DNA of 55,799 nucleotides from an uncultured Oscillospiraceae bacterium. Lineage in GTDB: Bacteria; Bacillota; Clostridia; Oscillospirales; Oscillospiraceae. Below the pieces are notes generated by a model. That model made no database searches. It saw only the letters and a program-made list of their open reading frames with translations, and had not been told where the DNA came from. Shown in pieces: positions 18,408 through 26,718 of the stretch (its first letter is position 1; each line of letters starts with the position of its first letter). The stretch is taken from assembly GCA_934589835.1 (NCBI GenBank), contig CAKTOK010000008.1, positions 1-55,799 of the forward strand, written 5' to 3'. The position numbers and the translations under genes were made by a program.

Positions 18408-19085
18408 ATGGACGCGCTGCGCCGAAAACTCAATGATCAGCGGGGCGTATCCCTGCTGATGGCCCTACTGCTGATGCTGGTGTCGCTGACAGTCAGCGCC
18501 GTGGTGATCGCGGCGGCCTCCGGCGCCGTCTCCTCTCTGCAAACCGACAGAGCGCAGGAGCAGGCGGCCCTGACCGTCACCTCCGCCGCGGAGCTGATCC
18601 GCAGCAGCTTCCTGTCGGAGGATATGAAGTACACCGTTACCGCTACCGCTTACGAATATACCTACTACCCCAGCCGGAACTACACGGATGAGGTCAGCAC
18701 ACCGATCTCCGCCGATGCGGCGTTCAGCGGCTTCGCCAACTACGCCGTCGAGCAGCTCCGCAAAAGCCAGACGGTGCTGCCGCGGGTCTATACCCTGCAC
18801 CTGGACGACCAGCGCATCAGCGACGTGCAGGTGACGCTGTCCATGCGCTATGAGGCGCTGAGCAGCGGCCAATACAGCTATGTGCTGACGGCGGCGCTGG
18901 AGAGTCTGGACGAGGACGCCCCCTACCGCATGACGCTGGTGATGCCCAGCACGGTGGACGAGTCTGAGCCCATCACATCCACCCGCTGGGACTGGACGGC
19001 GCGGGACTACTGCAAAACCACCGTCATCACCACTGCCGTCCACTGGACGGACGGCGGCACCATCCAGCGAAAGGAGGGCGCATGA
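18408..19085 (+). CDS. Minor pilin-like protein, PilX/GspK type
   Basis: A 225-residue protein with the class III-like leader MDALRRKLNDQRG and then VSLLMALLLMLVSLTVSAVV. The +5 residue is Met instead of the usual Glu, as in GspK- and PilX-type minor pilins that sit at the fibre tip. The remainder is an alpha/beta pilin head without obvious extra domains. GTG 18399 is in frame, but ATG 18408 fits the AGGTGA site. It overlaps the next gene at ATGATGA, so the products are probably made in step and assembled together with the giant pilin. Confidence 0.75.
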   Translation: MDALRRKLNDQRGVSLLMALLLMLVSLTVSAVVIAAASGAVSSLQTDRAQEQAALTVTSAAELIRSSFLSEDMKYTVTATAYEYTYYPSRNYTDEVSTPISADAAFSGFANYAVEQLRKSQTVLPRVYTLHLDDQRISDVQVTLSMRYEALSSGQYSYVLTAALESLDEDAPYRMTLVMPSTVDESEPITSTRWDWTARDYCKTTVITTAVHWTDGGTIQRKEGA

Positions 19086-19372
19086 TGAAAAAGCTCCGCT
19101 CCCGCAGAGGCGAGACGCTGGTGGAAACGCTGGTGTCCCTGCTGATCGTGGTGCTGTGTCTGTCGTTTCTGGCCACGGCCATCGTCACTGCCGCCCGGAT
19201 CAATGCCGGCGCGCGGGACACGGACGTGTCCGTGCGGTACGGCAGCGGCACCTCCGCCCCCCAGACGGTGACGGTGACGCCAAGAGGCATCTACGCCGGA
19301 GACGCCGGCTTCACGGAGACGGTGACGCTCCACACCACGGACAACGGCTACCGCTACTACACCACAGATTGA
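19082..19372 (+). CDS. Short minor pilin-like protein, PilV/GspI type (96 aa)
   Basis: A 96-residue protein with leader MMKKLRSRRG and the mature start ETLVETLVSLLIVVLCLSFL; Glu is present at both +1 and +5. After the helix only about 55 residues remain, so it is among the smallest pilin heads. It starts within the stop codon of the preceding minor pilin (ATGATGA). The set of four non-PilA pilin-like genes in a row matches the minor pilin priming complex known from type II secretion and type IV pili. Confidence 0.72.
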   Translation: MMKKLRSRRGETLVETLVSLLIVVLCLSFLATAIVTAARINAGARDTDVSVRYGSGTSAPQTVTVTPRGIYAGDAGFTETVTLHTTDNGYRYYTTD

Positions 19373-19394
19373 CGGCGACAGGAGGTGACTGCCG

Positions 19395-19898
19395 GTGAAA
19401 CAGAAGAAGCAGGCCGGCATGACGCTGGTGGAGCTGCTGTGCGCGCTGGCGGTTTTGCTGCTGGTCAGCGCCTGCATGGTGCTGGGCGTGTCGCTGGCGG
19501 TGAAAAGCTATGAGCGCTCCGTCACCCACTCCGAGGCGCAGGTCCTCTGCTCCACCCTGCAGGCCACCGTCAGCGATGAGCTGCGCTATTCCGGCACGCT
19601 GTATTACCGCGAGGGCCGGCTGGTGGGCTTTTTCAGCCAGGACCACGGCGGCGAGGAGGCGCAGGACGGCTTTCAAGCCGACGAGAACGGCCATATCCTG
19701 CTGGGCGGCGTCAAGCTCCTGCCTAAGAAGGCTTACCCCCACGGAATGCGGGCGACGGTGGACCTCACCGGCTATGATGCGGCGGAGCGCATCTTCTCCG
19801 TCACTGTCACCGTTACGGACCGCAGCGGCGGCGAGCTGGCCAAGGCCGCCTTTCAGGTGGAGAAGCTCAACGCCTCCGACAGTGTGACCCTTTCCTGA
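19395..19898 (+). CDS. Minor pilin-like protein, PilW/GspJ type
   Basis: A 167-residue prepilin: leader MKQKKQAG, then MTLVELLCALAVLLLVSACM with Glu at +5. The globular part contains a beta-rich segment (about 85-165). The start is GTG (19395), 9 bases after GGAGGTGA; no ATG fits the leader. It is the last gene of the operon and is followed directly by a strong terminator. The assignment to PilW/GspJ is by order and size only. Confidence 0.75.
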   Translation: MKQKKQAGMTLVELLCALAVLLLVSACMVLGVSLAVKSYERSVTHSEAQVLCSTLQATVSDELRYSGTLYYREGRLVGFFSQDHGGEEAQDGFQADENGHILLGGVKLLPKKAYPHGMRATVDLTGYDAAERIFSVTVTVTDRSGGELAKAAFQVEKLNASDSVTLS

Positions 19899-19904
19899 CA
19901 TCGA

Positions 19905-19943
19905 AAAAAGAGGGCCGTATGCATGGCATACGGCCCTCTTTTT
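19905..19943. terminator. Bidirectional terminator between the pilus operon and lysR
   Basis: AAAAAGAGGGCCGTATGC pairs perfectly with GCATACGGCCCTCTTTTT around ATG. T-runs on both strands serve the convergent genes on each side. Confidence 0.9.
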
Positions 19944-20827
19944 CACTTTTCGCCGTTCTCCGCCACCCAGCCTCGGACGTATTCTACAAAGCGGCGGGTG
20001 GAGGCGGACAGCGCCTTTTCATCCTTCACCGCGATGCCGATGTTGCGGTAAAACGTCATGGGCGGGCGGCAGGCTGCCACGGGGTAGGGGCTGTGCCGCG
20101 CCATCAGCTCCGGCAGCAGGCTGATACCCAGGCCCTTGGACACCATGGCCAGAATGGTCCGGTCCTCCCGAGCCTTGTAGCGCACGTTGGGCCGCACCCC
20201 CATCTCATCGAAGGCGGCGCGGATCTCGTAGTCCTCGCCCTCCTCCAGCTGGATGAACGGCTCTGTGGCCAGCGACGATGCCGGGAACGGGCTCCTGCCC
20301 GCCAGCGGGTGGTCGCAGGGCACGATGACCTGCAGCTCATCCCGATGCAGGGCGTAGGTCTGCAAATGCTTCACCGACGGCAATCGCAGGAAGCCGCAGT
20401 CCACCGTGCCCTTGAGGATCCACTCCTCCACCTGCTCATAGAAGTCGCTGGTGACCACCTCAAACTCGATGTTGGGATATCGCTCCCCGAAGCTCTTAAG
20501 AATGGAGGGCAGCCACTGGGCGGACACGCTGGAGAAGGTGGCCACCTTCACAAGGCCTGCGTCCATGCCCTTCAGGCTGGCCGCCGACTGCATCAGCGCA
20601 TGGTGGGCCGCGCAGAGCTTTTCGATCTGGGGCAGCAGCGCCCGCCCGTCCGCCGTCAGCACCACGCCGCCGCGGTTGCGGCTGAGCAGGGTGACGCCCA
20701 GCTCCTCCTCCAGCGACTGCACCGCGTGGCTCACGCCGGACTGGGTAAAGTTCATGGCCTCCGCCGCCTTGGAGAAGTTGCCGCAGGCCGCCGTTTTCAG
20801 GAACATCTGATATTTGGATATGCTCAT
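19943..20827 (-). CDS. LysR-family transcriptional regulator
   Basis: A 294-residue regulator. The N-terminal winged helix-turn-helix (about 1-60: FLKTAACGNFSKAAEAMNFT, SGVSHAVQSLEEELG) is followed by the periplasmic-binding-like effector domain (about 88-285). ATG 20825-20827 is preferred over a start 12 codons upstream because GAGGTG precedes it. It is divergent from the small zinc-ribbon gene; the 140-base spacer holds facing promoters and an imperfect dyad TTGCAAGTACAA (20874-20885) that overlaps its own -35 box, consistent with autoregulation. The effector is unknown, and there is no evidence that it controls the pilus operon, which converges on it. Confidence 0.88.
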   Translation of the reverse strand: MSISKYQMFLKTAACGNFSKAAEAMNFTQSGVSHAVQSLEEELGVTLLSRNRGGVVLTADGRALLPQIEKLCAAHHALMQSAASLKGMDAGLVKVATFSSVSAQWLPSILKSFGERYPNIEFEVVTSDFYEQVEEWILKGTVDCGFLRLPSVKHLQTYALHRDELQVIVPCDHPLAGRSPFPASSLATEPFIQLEEGEDYEIRAAFDEMGVRPNVRYKAREDRTILAMVSKGLGISLLPELMARHSPYPVAACRPPMTFYRNIGIAVKDEKALSASTRRFVEYVRGWVAENGEK

Positions 20828-20849
20828 ACCGCACCTCGTTTCTCCCGCC

Positions 20850-20879
20850 ATTCTATCATACATTTGCTCATAGTTGCAA
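20850..20879 (-). promoter_or_regulatory. Promoter of the lysR gene
   Basis: TTGCAA (20874-20879) and TAGAAT (20850-20855) on the minus strand are spaced by 18 bases. The -35 box overlaps a TTG-N6-CAA dyad of the sort LysR proteins bind. Confidence 0.55.
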
Positions 20880-20893
20880 GTACAATTATGCGT

Positions 20894-20922
20894 TTTACAA
20901 ATAAAGATGTCTGTGCTATACT
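20894..20922 (+). promoter_or_regulatory. Promoter of the small zinc-ribbon gene
   Basis: TTTACA (20894-20899) and TATACT (20917-20922) are spaced by 17 bases. Confidence 0.65.
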
Positions 20923-20969
20923 TCCTATTGTCGACAAGGAAATCTGAGAATACATGGAGGTAACGAATT

Positions 20970-21221
20970 ATGGCACTGGTAACGAAGACGATCCGCTGCG
21001 CTGTGTGCGGCAGCAGCGATGTAGCATACGATGGGAAGACCTATCACTGCGCTTCCTGCGGCACGGACAGCGAATTTCCCATGTCCGCCGCCGATCTGGC
21101 CGCGGTGAACCGCATTCTCGCCCTGGGCGGCAGCAGCGAGGAGCTGACCCGCCTGCGCCGGCAGTACAAGAATCTGGACATCGCCAGCTGGGACAGCGAG
21201 AACCGCCTGCAGGTCAAGTAA
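20970..21221 (+). CDS. Small zinc-ribbon protein (83 aa)
   Basis: An 83-residue protein with two CxxC knuckles (C10-AVC13 and C28-ASC31) forming a likely zinc ribbon at residues 8-35. A charged helical C-terminal half (about 38-75) follows. I recognise no named family beyond the generic ribbon. It has its own promoter, a good GGAGG site and a clear terminator at 21306-21340. Its divergent placement makes it a candidate target of the neighbouring LysR regulator, which is inference from layout only. Confidence 0.7.
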   Translation: MALVTKTIRCAVCGSSDVAYDGKTYHCASCGTDSEFPMSAADLAAVNRILALGGSSEELTRLRRQYKNLDIASWDSENRLQVK

Positions 21222-21305
21222 AGCTCCCTCACAGGACTTGTCTTTTCCTAAGGAAGCTCCCCCACCTCTCTCACAATGTGCTTTGCACGGGGCGTTTTTC
21301 CTTCA

Positions 21306-21340
21306 CCCGTGTCCGGCCCACGCCGGACACGGGCTTTTTT
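21306..21340 (+). terminator. Rho-independent terminator after the zinc-ribbon gene
   Basis: CCCGTGTCCGGC / GCCGGACACGGG is followed by CTTTTTT. Confidence 0.9.
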
Positions 21341-21396
21341 GCGAATAAAGGACGGTCACCCCGTCTCCCTGCGGAGCCGGTATGACCGTCCCTTTC

Positions 21397-22743
21397 TCAT
21401 GTCTCCTGCACGATGCAGTCTGCATCCAATTCCGCCCGCACGCCGCCCACGTTGTCCAGCAGCGTGGTGTTGCCGTAGAAGGTGCAGCTGCGGAGCCGCA
21501 GGGTCATCCAGTCGCCGGGTATCTCCACCAGCTGTACGGCGGTATCGTTGCGGACAAAGCTGCCGTTGTTGACATCGCTGCTCCAGGAGCTGCTGCCGTT
21601 GGTGTCGATGCACAGGGCCACGCCGTTGCGGCTGAACTCAGACCTTTGCACCCAGATCCAGCCGTTGTCCGCCGCCAGCGCACCTACATCCCAACCGCTG
21701 ATCCAGCAGCGCCGCAGATAGGTGGGGGCGCGGGCCGTCACGCCGGTGCCGCCCTGCCCGAGGAAGCGGCACTCCTGCAGGGAAACGTGCATATCCACCT
21801 CCATGCTCTCCGGCAGGCACTCCACCGTCACCGGCGCGGTAAAGGTGGTTCCGTCCGCGTGGGCCTGCAGCTGCACCGCCCGCCGGATGTGCAGCGGCTC
21901 GTCATAGGTGGCGGCCGGCAGCAGCACGGTCACGTCCGTCTCGGCGCTGACCTCCTCGGTGAGGCGGTCCAGCAGGGCCTGCAGCTCCGCTGTCGTGGTC
22001 AGGGGGATATCCTCCCAGCTATAGGTCGCGGCGGGCTGCTCCTGACACTCCACCACCTGCCGCAGGGTGATCTCATCCCCGTTTTTCATGTACAGCGTCC
22101 AGATGATGTCGTTATAGGTGCAGCTGCTGTCGATCTGGTGCTCGTGGGCAAACAGCGCCCCTGCGTCGGCGTAGCTCTGCGTCTCCTCGTAGATGATGCA
22201 GGAGGCGCTGCCCTCCGCCGGTACGGCCACCACGGTATGGCGGTCCACCAGCGCCGCAAAGGCATCCCGCGCGTCAAGGCGGCTGTCCTCTGCGTCCTCG
22301 GCAAAGACGCACAGCGGGCTGGTCCCCGGCGCCCCCGCCGGCTGCATCAGCCGCCGGTGGCTGGCCGGAAGGGCGCCGCCGTCCGGCTGGGGACTGAAGC
22401 AGGCAAACACATGGTACAGCCGCCCGTCCGCCCCCTCATACCATGTCTGGCAGAAATCCGCCTCCATCGCGCCATCCAGACCCTGCGGCTCCGACACCTC
22501 CGGCGTATCCGGCGGCGGGGCCGGAAGGGGCTGCGCGGCCCACAGCACAGCGGCTGCCAGCGCCGCCGCGCCGCCGCAGAGCCACGCGGTACGCCGCCGC
22601 TTCCTGCCGGTGCGGGGCGGCGCCATGGGCCGCCGCTCCACCTGACTGGCGGTGCAGCAGGGGCAAAACGCTGCGTCCGGCGGCAGCGCCGCCCCGCAGC
22701 TCATACATTTCTTTGTCTTCTCCACAATATCCTCACAATGCAT
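21397..22743 (-). CDS. Zinc-ribbon membrane protein with beta-helix-like domain, coupled to a kinase
   Basis: A 448-residue protein. The N-terminus carries a zinc ribbon (C13-x2-C16 and C27-x2-C30), then a basic stretch and one transmembrane helix (about 52-72). The outer part has an unfamiliar alpha/beta region (about 95-240) and then a right-handed beta-helix-like region (about 275-440; repeats such as VSLQECRFLG, TYLRRCWISG, LRSCTFYGNTTLLDNVGG). Its start codon lies 11 bases inside the kinase gene, so the two proteins are translationally coupled. This suggests a membrane sensor or output partner of the kinase. No enzyme motif was found. Confidence 0.65.
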   Translation of the reverse strand: MHCEDIVEKTKKCMSCGAALPPDAAFCPCCTASQVERRPMAPPRTGRKRRRTAWLCGGAAALAAAVLWAAQPLPAPPPDTPEVSEPQGLDGAMEADFCQTWYEGADGRLYHVFACFSPQPDGGALPASHRRLMQPAGAPGTSPLCVFAEDAEDSRLDARDAFAALVDRHTVVAVPAEGSASCIIYEETQSYADAGALFAHEHQIDSSCTYNDIIWTLYMKNGDEITLRQVVECQEQPAATYSWEDIPLTTTAELQALLDRLTEEVSAETDVTVLLPAATYDEPLHIRRAVQLQAHADGTTFTAPVTVECLPESMEVDMHVSLQECRFLGQGGTGVTARAPTYLRRCWISGWDVGALAADNGWIWVQRSEFSRNGVALCIDTNGSSSWSSDVNNGSFVRNDTAVQLVEIPGDWMTLRLRSCTFYGNTTLLDNVGGVRAELDADCIVQET

Positions 22744-23431
22744 CCCGCAGCTCCAGTACCGTTCGGAACCGCTGGTCCGGATTCATCATCGTGCAGCGGC
22801 GGACGATCCGCCCCGCATGGCCCGCCGCCAGCCGGCGGGAGGGGTGCTGCCCCGTCAGCATCACGTTCAGCAGCACGCCCAGCGAATAGATGTCCGCCCG
22901 CCCGTCGGTCTGGGACAGGCCGAACTGCTCCGGCGCGGCGTAGCCCGTGGTGCCGAGGATCACCGTGTCCGCCGGACAGGTGGGCTTGATGATGCGGGAG
23001 GCGTCAAAGTCGATGAGCACTGCGTCGCCGCCCCGCAGGATCACATTGCTCTCCTTCACGTCGCGGTGCACCGCGCCCATGCTGTGCAGCACCCACAGTG
23101 CCGCGCAGATGTCCTCCGTCACCTTCTTTGCCTCGGCCCAGTCCAGCAGGCCGCCCTCCAGCAGGTACAGCAGCGTGTCGCCCTGCACATACTCCTCCAG
23201 CACGGCCACGCGGCCGTTGGACGCTGCCACCTCCTCCACCCGCGGCAGATGAGGGCAGTCCACCGTCAGCAGCCGCTGGTACACCTCGGCGCTGCCGTCG
23301 AAGCAGCGGAACACATACCGCTTCCCCGTGGTCCGGTGGCGCAGCAGCGTCACGGTGCCGCGCGCGCCGCGCTTGAGCACCTTGATCTCGTCAAAATATT
23401 GCGCCGCCGCCCGCAGCAGCTCCTGATACAT
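22733..23431 (-). CDS. Hanks-type Ser/Thr protein kinase lacking the usual beta3 lysine
   Basis: A 232-residue soluble kinase domain without membrane or PASTA segments. The glycine loop is GARGTV (22-27). The catalytic loop VHRDVKESN, the metal motif (LIDFD, i.e. DFD instead of DFG), TTGYAAPEQF and DIYSLGV are clear. The invariant beta3 Lys is replaced by Arg42 (YVFRCF), with Lys37 close by. ATG 23429-23431 is used, preceded by GGGGGGA. It has its own promoter and is divergent from an XRE-type regulator; this kinase plus XRE pairing recurs in this bacterial group as far as I recall. It may be an active kinase with an altered ATP site or a pseudokinase. Confidence 0.85.
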   Translation of the reverse strand: MYQELLRAAAQYFDEIKVLKRGARGTVTLLRHRTTGKRYVFRCFDGSAEVYQRLLTVDCPHLPRVEEVAASNGRVAVLEEYVQGDTLLYLLEGGLLDWAEAKKVTEDICAALWVLHSMGAVHRDVKESNVILRGGDAVLIDFDASRIIKPTCPADTVILGTTGYAAPEQFGLSQTDGRADIYSLGVLLNVMLTGQHPSRRLAAGHAGRIVRRCTMMNPDQRFRTVLELRDAL

Positions 23432-23456
23432 AGCCGTCCCCCCCCTGTTTTCCTCC

Positions 23457-23485
23457 AGTATAGTCAAAAAAAGCGGCCCTGTAAA
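23457..23485 (-). promoter_or_regulatory. Promoter of the kinase operon
   Basis: TTTACA (23480-23485) and TATACT (23457-23462) on the minus strand are spaced by 17 bases. Confidence 0.7.
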
Positions 23486-23537
23486 GCATTGGCGGCCCTT
23501 TTCGGGAAAAAGATGCCCACCCTATGCAGCCCGCATA

Positions 23538-23566
23538 TTGTTTTTCCGCCGGCGGGCGGCTACAAT
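23538..23566 (+). promoter_or_regulatory. Promoter of the XRE-type gene
   Basis: TTGTTT (23538-23543) and TACAAT (23561-23566) are spaced by 17 bases. The spacer contains a GCCGGCGGGC-rich segment. Confidence 0.6.
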
Positions 23567-23597
23567 AGAAGCAACGACAAGCAAAGGGGTATGTGGC

Positions 23598-24023
23598 ATG
23601 AAACACAAGAACACCGGCGCGCTCTTGCAGGAGCTGATGGAATCCAACGATCTGGACCGCGTCCTGTCGGACAATACCAGCACCTTTCGGGAGGGGAGCC
23701 TGCCGGAGACGCTGCAGGAGCTGTTTGACCGGCGGGCGCTGACAAAATCCTCGCTGGCCAAGGAGTCCGGCATCAGCGAGGTCTATCTGCATCAGGTCTT
23801 TTCCGGACGGCGCTCCCCGTCCCGGAACCGGCTGCTGTGCCTGTGCTTCGGCCTGCGGGTCGATATAGAGGAGGCGCAGACGCTCTTACAGGCGGGACAC
23901 TACGCGCCGCTGTATCCGCGGGACCGGCGGGACGCCATCCTCATCTACGGTCTGAGCCATGGTCTGACGCTGGCGGAGATCAACGACGCGCTGTTCACCG
24001 CCAACGCGGAGACGCTGTGCTGA
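23598..24023 (+). CDS. XRE-family helix-turn-helix protein
   Basis: A 141-residue protein. The central segment (about 37-85: ALTKSSLAKESGISEVYLHQ, then FSGRRSPSRNRLLCL) is a classic XRE helix-turn-helix. The C-terminal part (about 90-135: AGHYAPLYPRDRRDAILIYG, LTLAEINDALF) is a helical domain typical of a Firmicute family found beside Ser/Thr kinases. The start at ATG 23598 follows AAAGGGG. It is divergent from the kinase operon with promoters 53 bases apart, so a regulator/kinase pair is the simplest reading. A direct phosphorylation link is not shown. Confidence 0.8.
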   Translation: MKHKNTGALLQELMESNDLDRVLSDNTSTFREGSLPETLQELFDRRALTKSSLAKESGISEVYLHQVFSGRRSPSRNRLLCLCFGLRVDIEEAQTLLQAGHYAPLYPRDRRDAILIYGLSHGLTLAEINDALFTANAETLC

Positions 24024-24060
24024 CGCCGCTCCGTCCCGCATCTTATTTTCCGCAGAGCAA

Positions 24061-24094
24061 GCAGAAGCACCAGCCAAAAGGCCGGTGCTTCTGC
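24061..24094. terminator. Bidirectional terminator between the XRE gene and the pyrophosphatase
   Basis: GCAGAAGCACC / GGTGCTTCTGC with an inner GCC/GGC stem and loop AAAA. It lies between convergent genes. T-runs are weak. Confidence 0.65.
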
Positions 24095-24126
24095 CGTTCT
24101 CTATCGTCGCCCGCTTGGGAGGACTC

Positions 24127-26214
24127 TTACAGGAGGGAGTAGTTGACGATCAGGCCGGCAAACACGATGGACACCATGCTCAGCAGCTTGATGAGGATGT
24201 TGATGGCGGGGCCGGAGGTGTCCTTGAAGGGATCGCCCACGGTGTCGCCCACAACGCCGGCCTTGTGGCACTCGCTGCCCTTACCGCCGAAGTTGCCGGC
24301 CTCAATGTACTTCTTGGCGTTGTCCCACGCGCCGCCGGCGTTGGCCATGTAAATGGCCATCAGGAAGCCGGTGACGGTAGCGCCGGCCAGCAGGCCCACA
24401 ACGCCCTTGTAGCCCAGAATCATTCCCACCACGATGGGCGTTACCACCGCGATGACGGTGGGCAGGACCATCTCCTTCAGGCTGGCTCTGGTGCACAGGT
24501 CCACGCAGCGGGCGTAGTCGGGATCGGCCTTGCCGTCCATCAGGCCCGCGATCTCGCGGAACTGGCGGCGAACCTCCAGCACCACGCTCTGGGCCGCGCG
24601 GCCCACAGAGTTCATGGTCAGCGCGGCGAAAACGAAGGGCAGGCAGGCGCCGATGAACAGGCCCACCAGCACCAGCGGGTTCATCAGGGAGAAGTCGTTG
24701 AACGTCACATCGGCGCCCACCTCCTTGACCTTCTCAATGTAGGAGGCCATCAGGGCCAGCGCGGTCAAAGCGGCGGAGCCGATGGCGAAGCCCTTGCCGG
24801 TGGCAGCGGTGGTGTTGCCCAGAGAGTCCAGCGCGTCTGTGCGCTTGCGGACCTCCGGCTCCAGACCGGCCATCTCGGCGATGCCGCCGGCGTTATCCGC
24901 CACGGGGCCGTAGGCGTCGGTAGCCAGCGTGATGCCCAGCGTGCTCAGCATACCCACGGCCGCCAGCGCGATGCCGTACAGGCCCATACCGGCGTCAGCG
25001 CTGCCGCCGGACAGGAAGAACGCCAGCAGGATGCAGACTGCCACGATGATAATGGGCAGCGCGGTGGACAGCATACCCAGACCCAGACCGCCGATGATGA
25101 TGGTGGCGGAGCCTGTCTGGCTCTTGCCGCTCAGCTCCTGGGTGGGCTTAAAGGTGTCGGAGGTGTAGTATTCCGTGGCCTTGCCGATGAGCACGCCGGC
25201 CACCAGACCGGACAGGATGGCCACATACAGGCCCCAGTGCTCCAGCCCCAGCAGGGCCCACACCAGGAAGAAGGAGATGATGGCGATAAGGATCGCGGAC
25301 AGGTTGGTGCCGCGGGACAGCGCCTTCAGCAGCGTGCGCTGGTCGGCGTTCTCCTCGGTCTTGACGAAGAAGGAGCCGATGATGGAGCAGAGGATGCCCA
25401 CCGCCGCCATGACCATGGGGATGGCCATGGCCTTGAAGGCCTGCTCGGAGAAGGCGGCCACGCCCAGCGCGGAAGCGGAGATGATAGAGCCGACGTAGGA
25501 CTCATACAGGTCCGCGCCCATACCGGCCACATCGCCCACGTTGTCGCCCACGTTGTCGGCGATGACGGCGGGGTTGCGGGGGTCGTCCTCGGGGATACCG
25601 GCCTCCACCTTGCCCACCAGATCGGCGCCCACGTCAGCCGCCTTGGTGAAGATGCCGCCGCCCACGCGGGCGAACAGCGCCATGGAGCTGGCGCCCATGC
25701 CGAAGGTCAGCATAGCGCTGGTGATATCAGCCGCCTCCAGATGGAACACGAAGCGCAGCAGCATGAACCAGACGGAGATGTCGAACAGGCCCAGGCCCAC
25801 CACGGTGAAGCCCATGACGCTGCCGGCGGAGAACGCCACCCGCAGGCCCTTGTTCAGGCCGTCGCGGCAGGCGTTGGCGGTGCGGCAGTTGGCCTTGGTG
25901 GCGATGCGCATGCCCACGAAGCCGCTGAGACCGGAGAAGAAGCCGCCGGTCAGGAAGGCAAAGGGCACGAACCAGGTCAGCAGATCGCAGGCGGCCATGA
26001 TGCACAGCACCACGATCATGCAGGCGAAGAAAATACCGACGACGGTGTACTGCCGCCGCAGGTAGGCGTTGGCGCCCTCGCGGATCGAACGGGAGATCTT
26101 GCTCATCAGAGGGGTGCCCTCCTCAAAGCGCAGCACCCGTTTCCCCGTGAAAAACGCGAACAGCAGCGCGATGACGGAGCCAACGAATGTGGCAAGGACC
26201 AGGTATTTTTCCAT
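24127..26214 (-). CDS. hppA: Ion-translocating membrane pyrophosphatase, K+-dependent type
   Basis: A 695-residue integral membrane enzyme with about 16 helices that couples pyrophosphate hydrolysis to H+ or Na+ export. The substrate-site signature is present: [20 protein letters not shown] followed by [20 protein letters not shown]. The second site [20 protein letters not shown] has Ala at the position that is Lys in K+-independent enzymes, so the K+-dependent class is predicted from known family rules. The start at ATG 26212-26214 is preferred over an upstream frame. It has its own promoter at 26275-26303 and a short CCCCC/GGGGG hairpin in the leader (near 26234-26248). The pumped ion cannot be decided by eye. 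Confidence 0.95.
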   Translation of the reverse strand: MEKYLVLATFVGSVIALLFAFFTGKRVLRFEEGTPLMSKISRSIREGANAYLRRQYTVVGIFFACMIVVLCIMAACDLLTWFVPFAFLTGGFFSGLSGFVGMRIATKANCRTANACRDGLNKGLRVAFSAGSVMGFTVVGLGLFDISVWFMLLRFVFHLEAADITSAMLTFGMGASSMALFARVGGGIFTKAADVGADLVGKVEAGIPEDDPRNPAVIADNVGDNVGDVAGMGADLYESYVGSIISASALGVAAFSEQAFKAMAIPMVMAAVGILCSIIGSFFVKTEENADQRTLLKALSRGTNLSAILIAIISFFLVWALLGLEHWGLYVAILSGLVAGVLIGKATEYYTSDTFKPTQELSGKSQTGSATIIIGGLGLGMLSTALPIIIVAVCILLAFFLSGGSADAGMGLYGIALAAVGMLSTLGITLATDAYGPVADNAGGIAEMAGLEPEVRKRTDALDSLGNTTAATGKGFAIGSAALTALALMASYIEKVKEVGADVTFNDFSLMNPLVLVGLFIGACLPFVFAALTMNSVGRAAQSVVLEVRRQFREIAGLMDGKADPDYARCVDLCTRASLKEMVLPTVIAVVTPIVVGMILGYKGVVGLLAGATVTGFLMAIYMANAGGAWDNAKKYIEAGNFGGKGSECHKAGVVGDTVGDPFKDTSGPAINILIKLLSMVSIVFAGLIVNYSLL

Positions 26215-26274
26215 GTGTGTTTTCCTCTTTCCTCCCCCGCAGCGGGGGATATTCACTTTTTTGTTCCACGCTGT

Positions 26275-26303
26275 ATTATAAAAAAATTCTATTTTCCCGT
26301 CAA
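26275..26303 (-). promoter_or_regulatory. Promoter of hppA
   Basis: TTGACG (26298-26303) and a perfect TATAAT (26275-26280) on the minus strand are spaced by 17 bases. Confidence 0.75.
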
Positions 26304-26309
26304 ATTTTC

Positions 26310-26655
26310 ACACATTTTTTGTATGCATCTGAAAAATTGTGGCTTTTTGTTCGTCATTTTACCCGTAACTATTTTCGCGTGAATAGATTATATTTTTCCA
26401 TTTTCAGTTTGTTTTCCCACGTTTCATTTCTTTTTCTTGACAGAATTCTGTCATTTTCTGCGCCGTGTCGTGCCTGCATCTCCAGACCTAAAAATTTTTT
26501 TGCAATTTTTTTCGTATAAAAAGAAAAAATTCTCCGCAAAATATACGGAAATTCTTTTTGGTATATTCTTTCCATTTTTCCTGCGTCGCTTTCTGCATCC
26601 TCGAAGAGATGTTGTCATTTTGCACAATATCATTTCATCATAAATTACGCCGCAG
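26310..26655. other. AT-rich 350-bp intergenic block upstream of hppA
   Basis: This block is strikingly AT-rich against a GC-rich background and is full of A- and T-runs. Only short basic frames without convincing ribosome sites occur. It contains a 16-bp perfect palindrome (see next entry). It could be an upstream activating (UP/curved) region, a small RNA locus or foreign DNA. Confidence 0.5.
26438..26453. promoter_or_regulatory. 16-bp perfect palindrome, candidate operator
   Basis: TGACAGAATTCTGTCA is a perfect dyad. It overlaps a TTGACA-like hexamer on the + strand. It lies about 140 bases upstream of the hppA -35 box inside the AT-rich block. A binding protein is not known. Confidence 0.45.
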
Positions 26656-26660
26656 GAAAC

Positions 26661-26706
26661 AAGGCAGAACAGGCGTCCGGTGAAGCCGGACGCCTGTTCT
26701 GCCTTT
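26661..26706 (-). terminator. Terminator of the TAXI TRAP operon
   Basis: A 20-bp or longer stem (AAGGCAGAACAGGCGTCCGG with its complement, loop TGAA) lies 13 bases after the permease stop on the minus strand. Confidence 0.85.
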
Positions 26707-26718
26707 TGGAGAGGACTA

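Noticed and set aside
13397..18433. A 1,678-codon open frame antisense to the giant pilin
   Set aside because: It has no ribosome site or recognisable domain, is rich in Gly/Ala/Arg/His as expected for the complement of GC-rich codons, and lies opposite a clear gene.
26369..26575. 68-codon basic ORF in the AT-rich block
   Set aside because: It is AT-driven (many Lys/Arg/Phe/Asn), has only a poor ribosome site and no domain; most likely chance.
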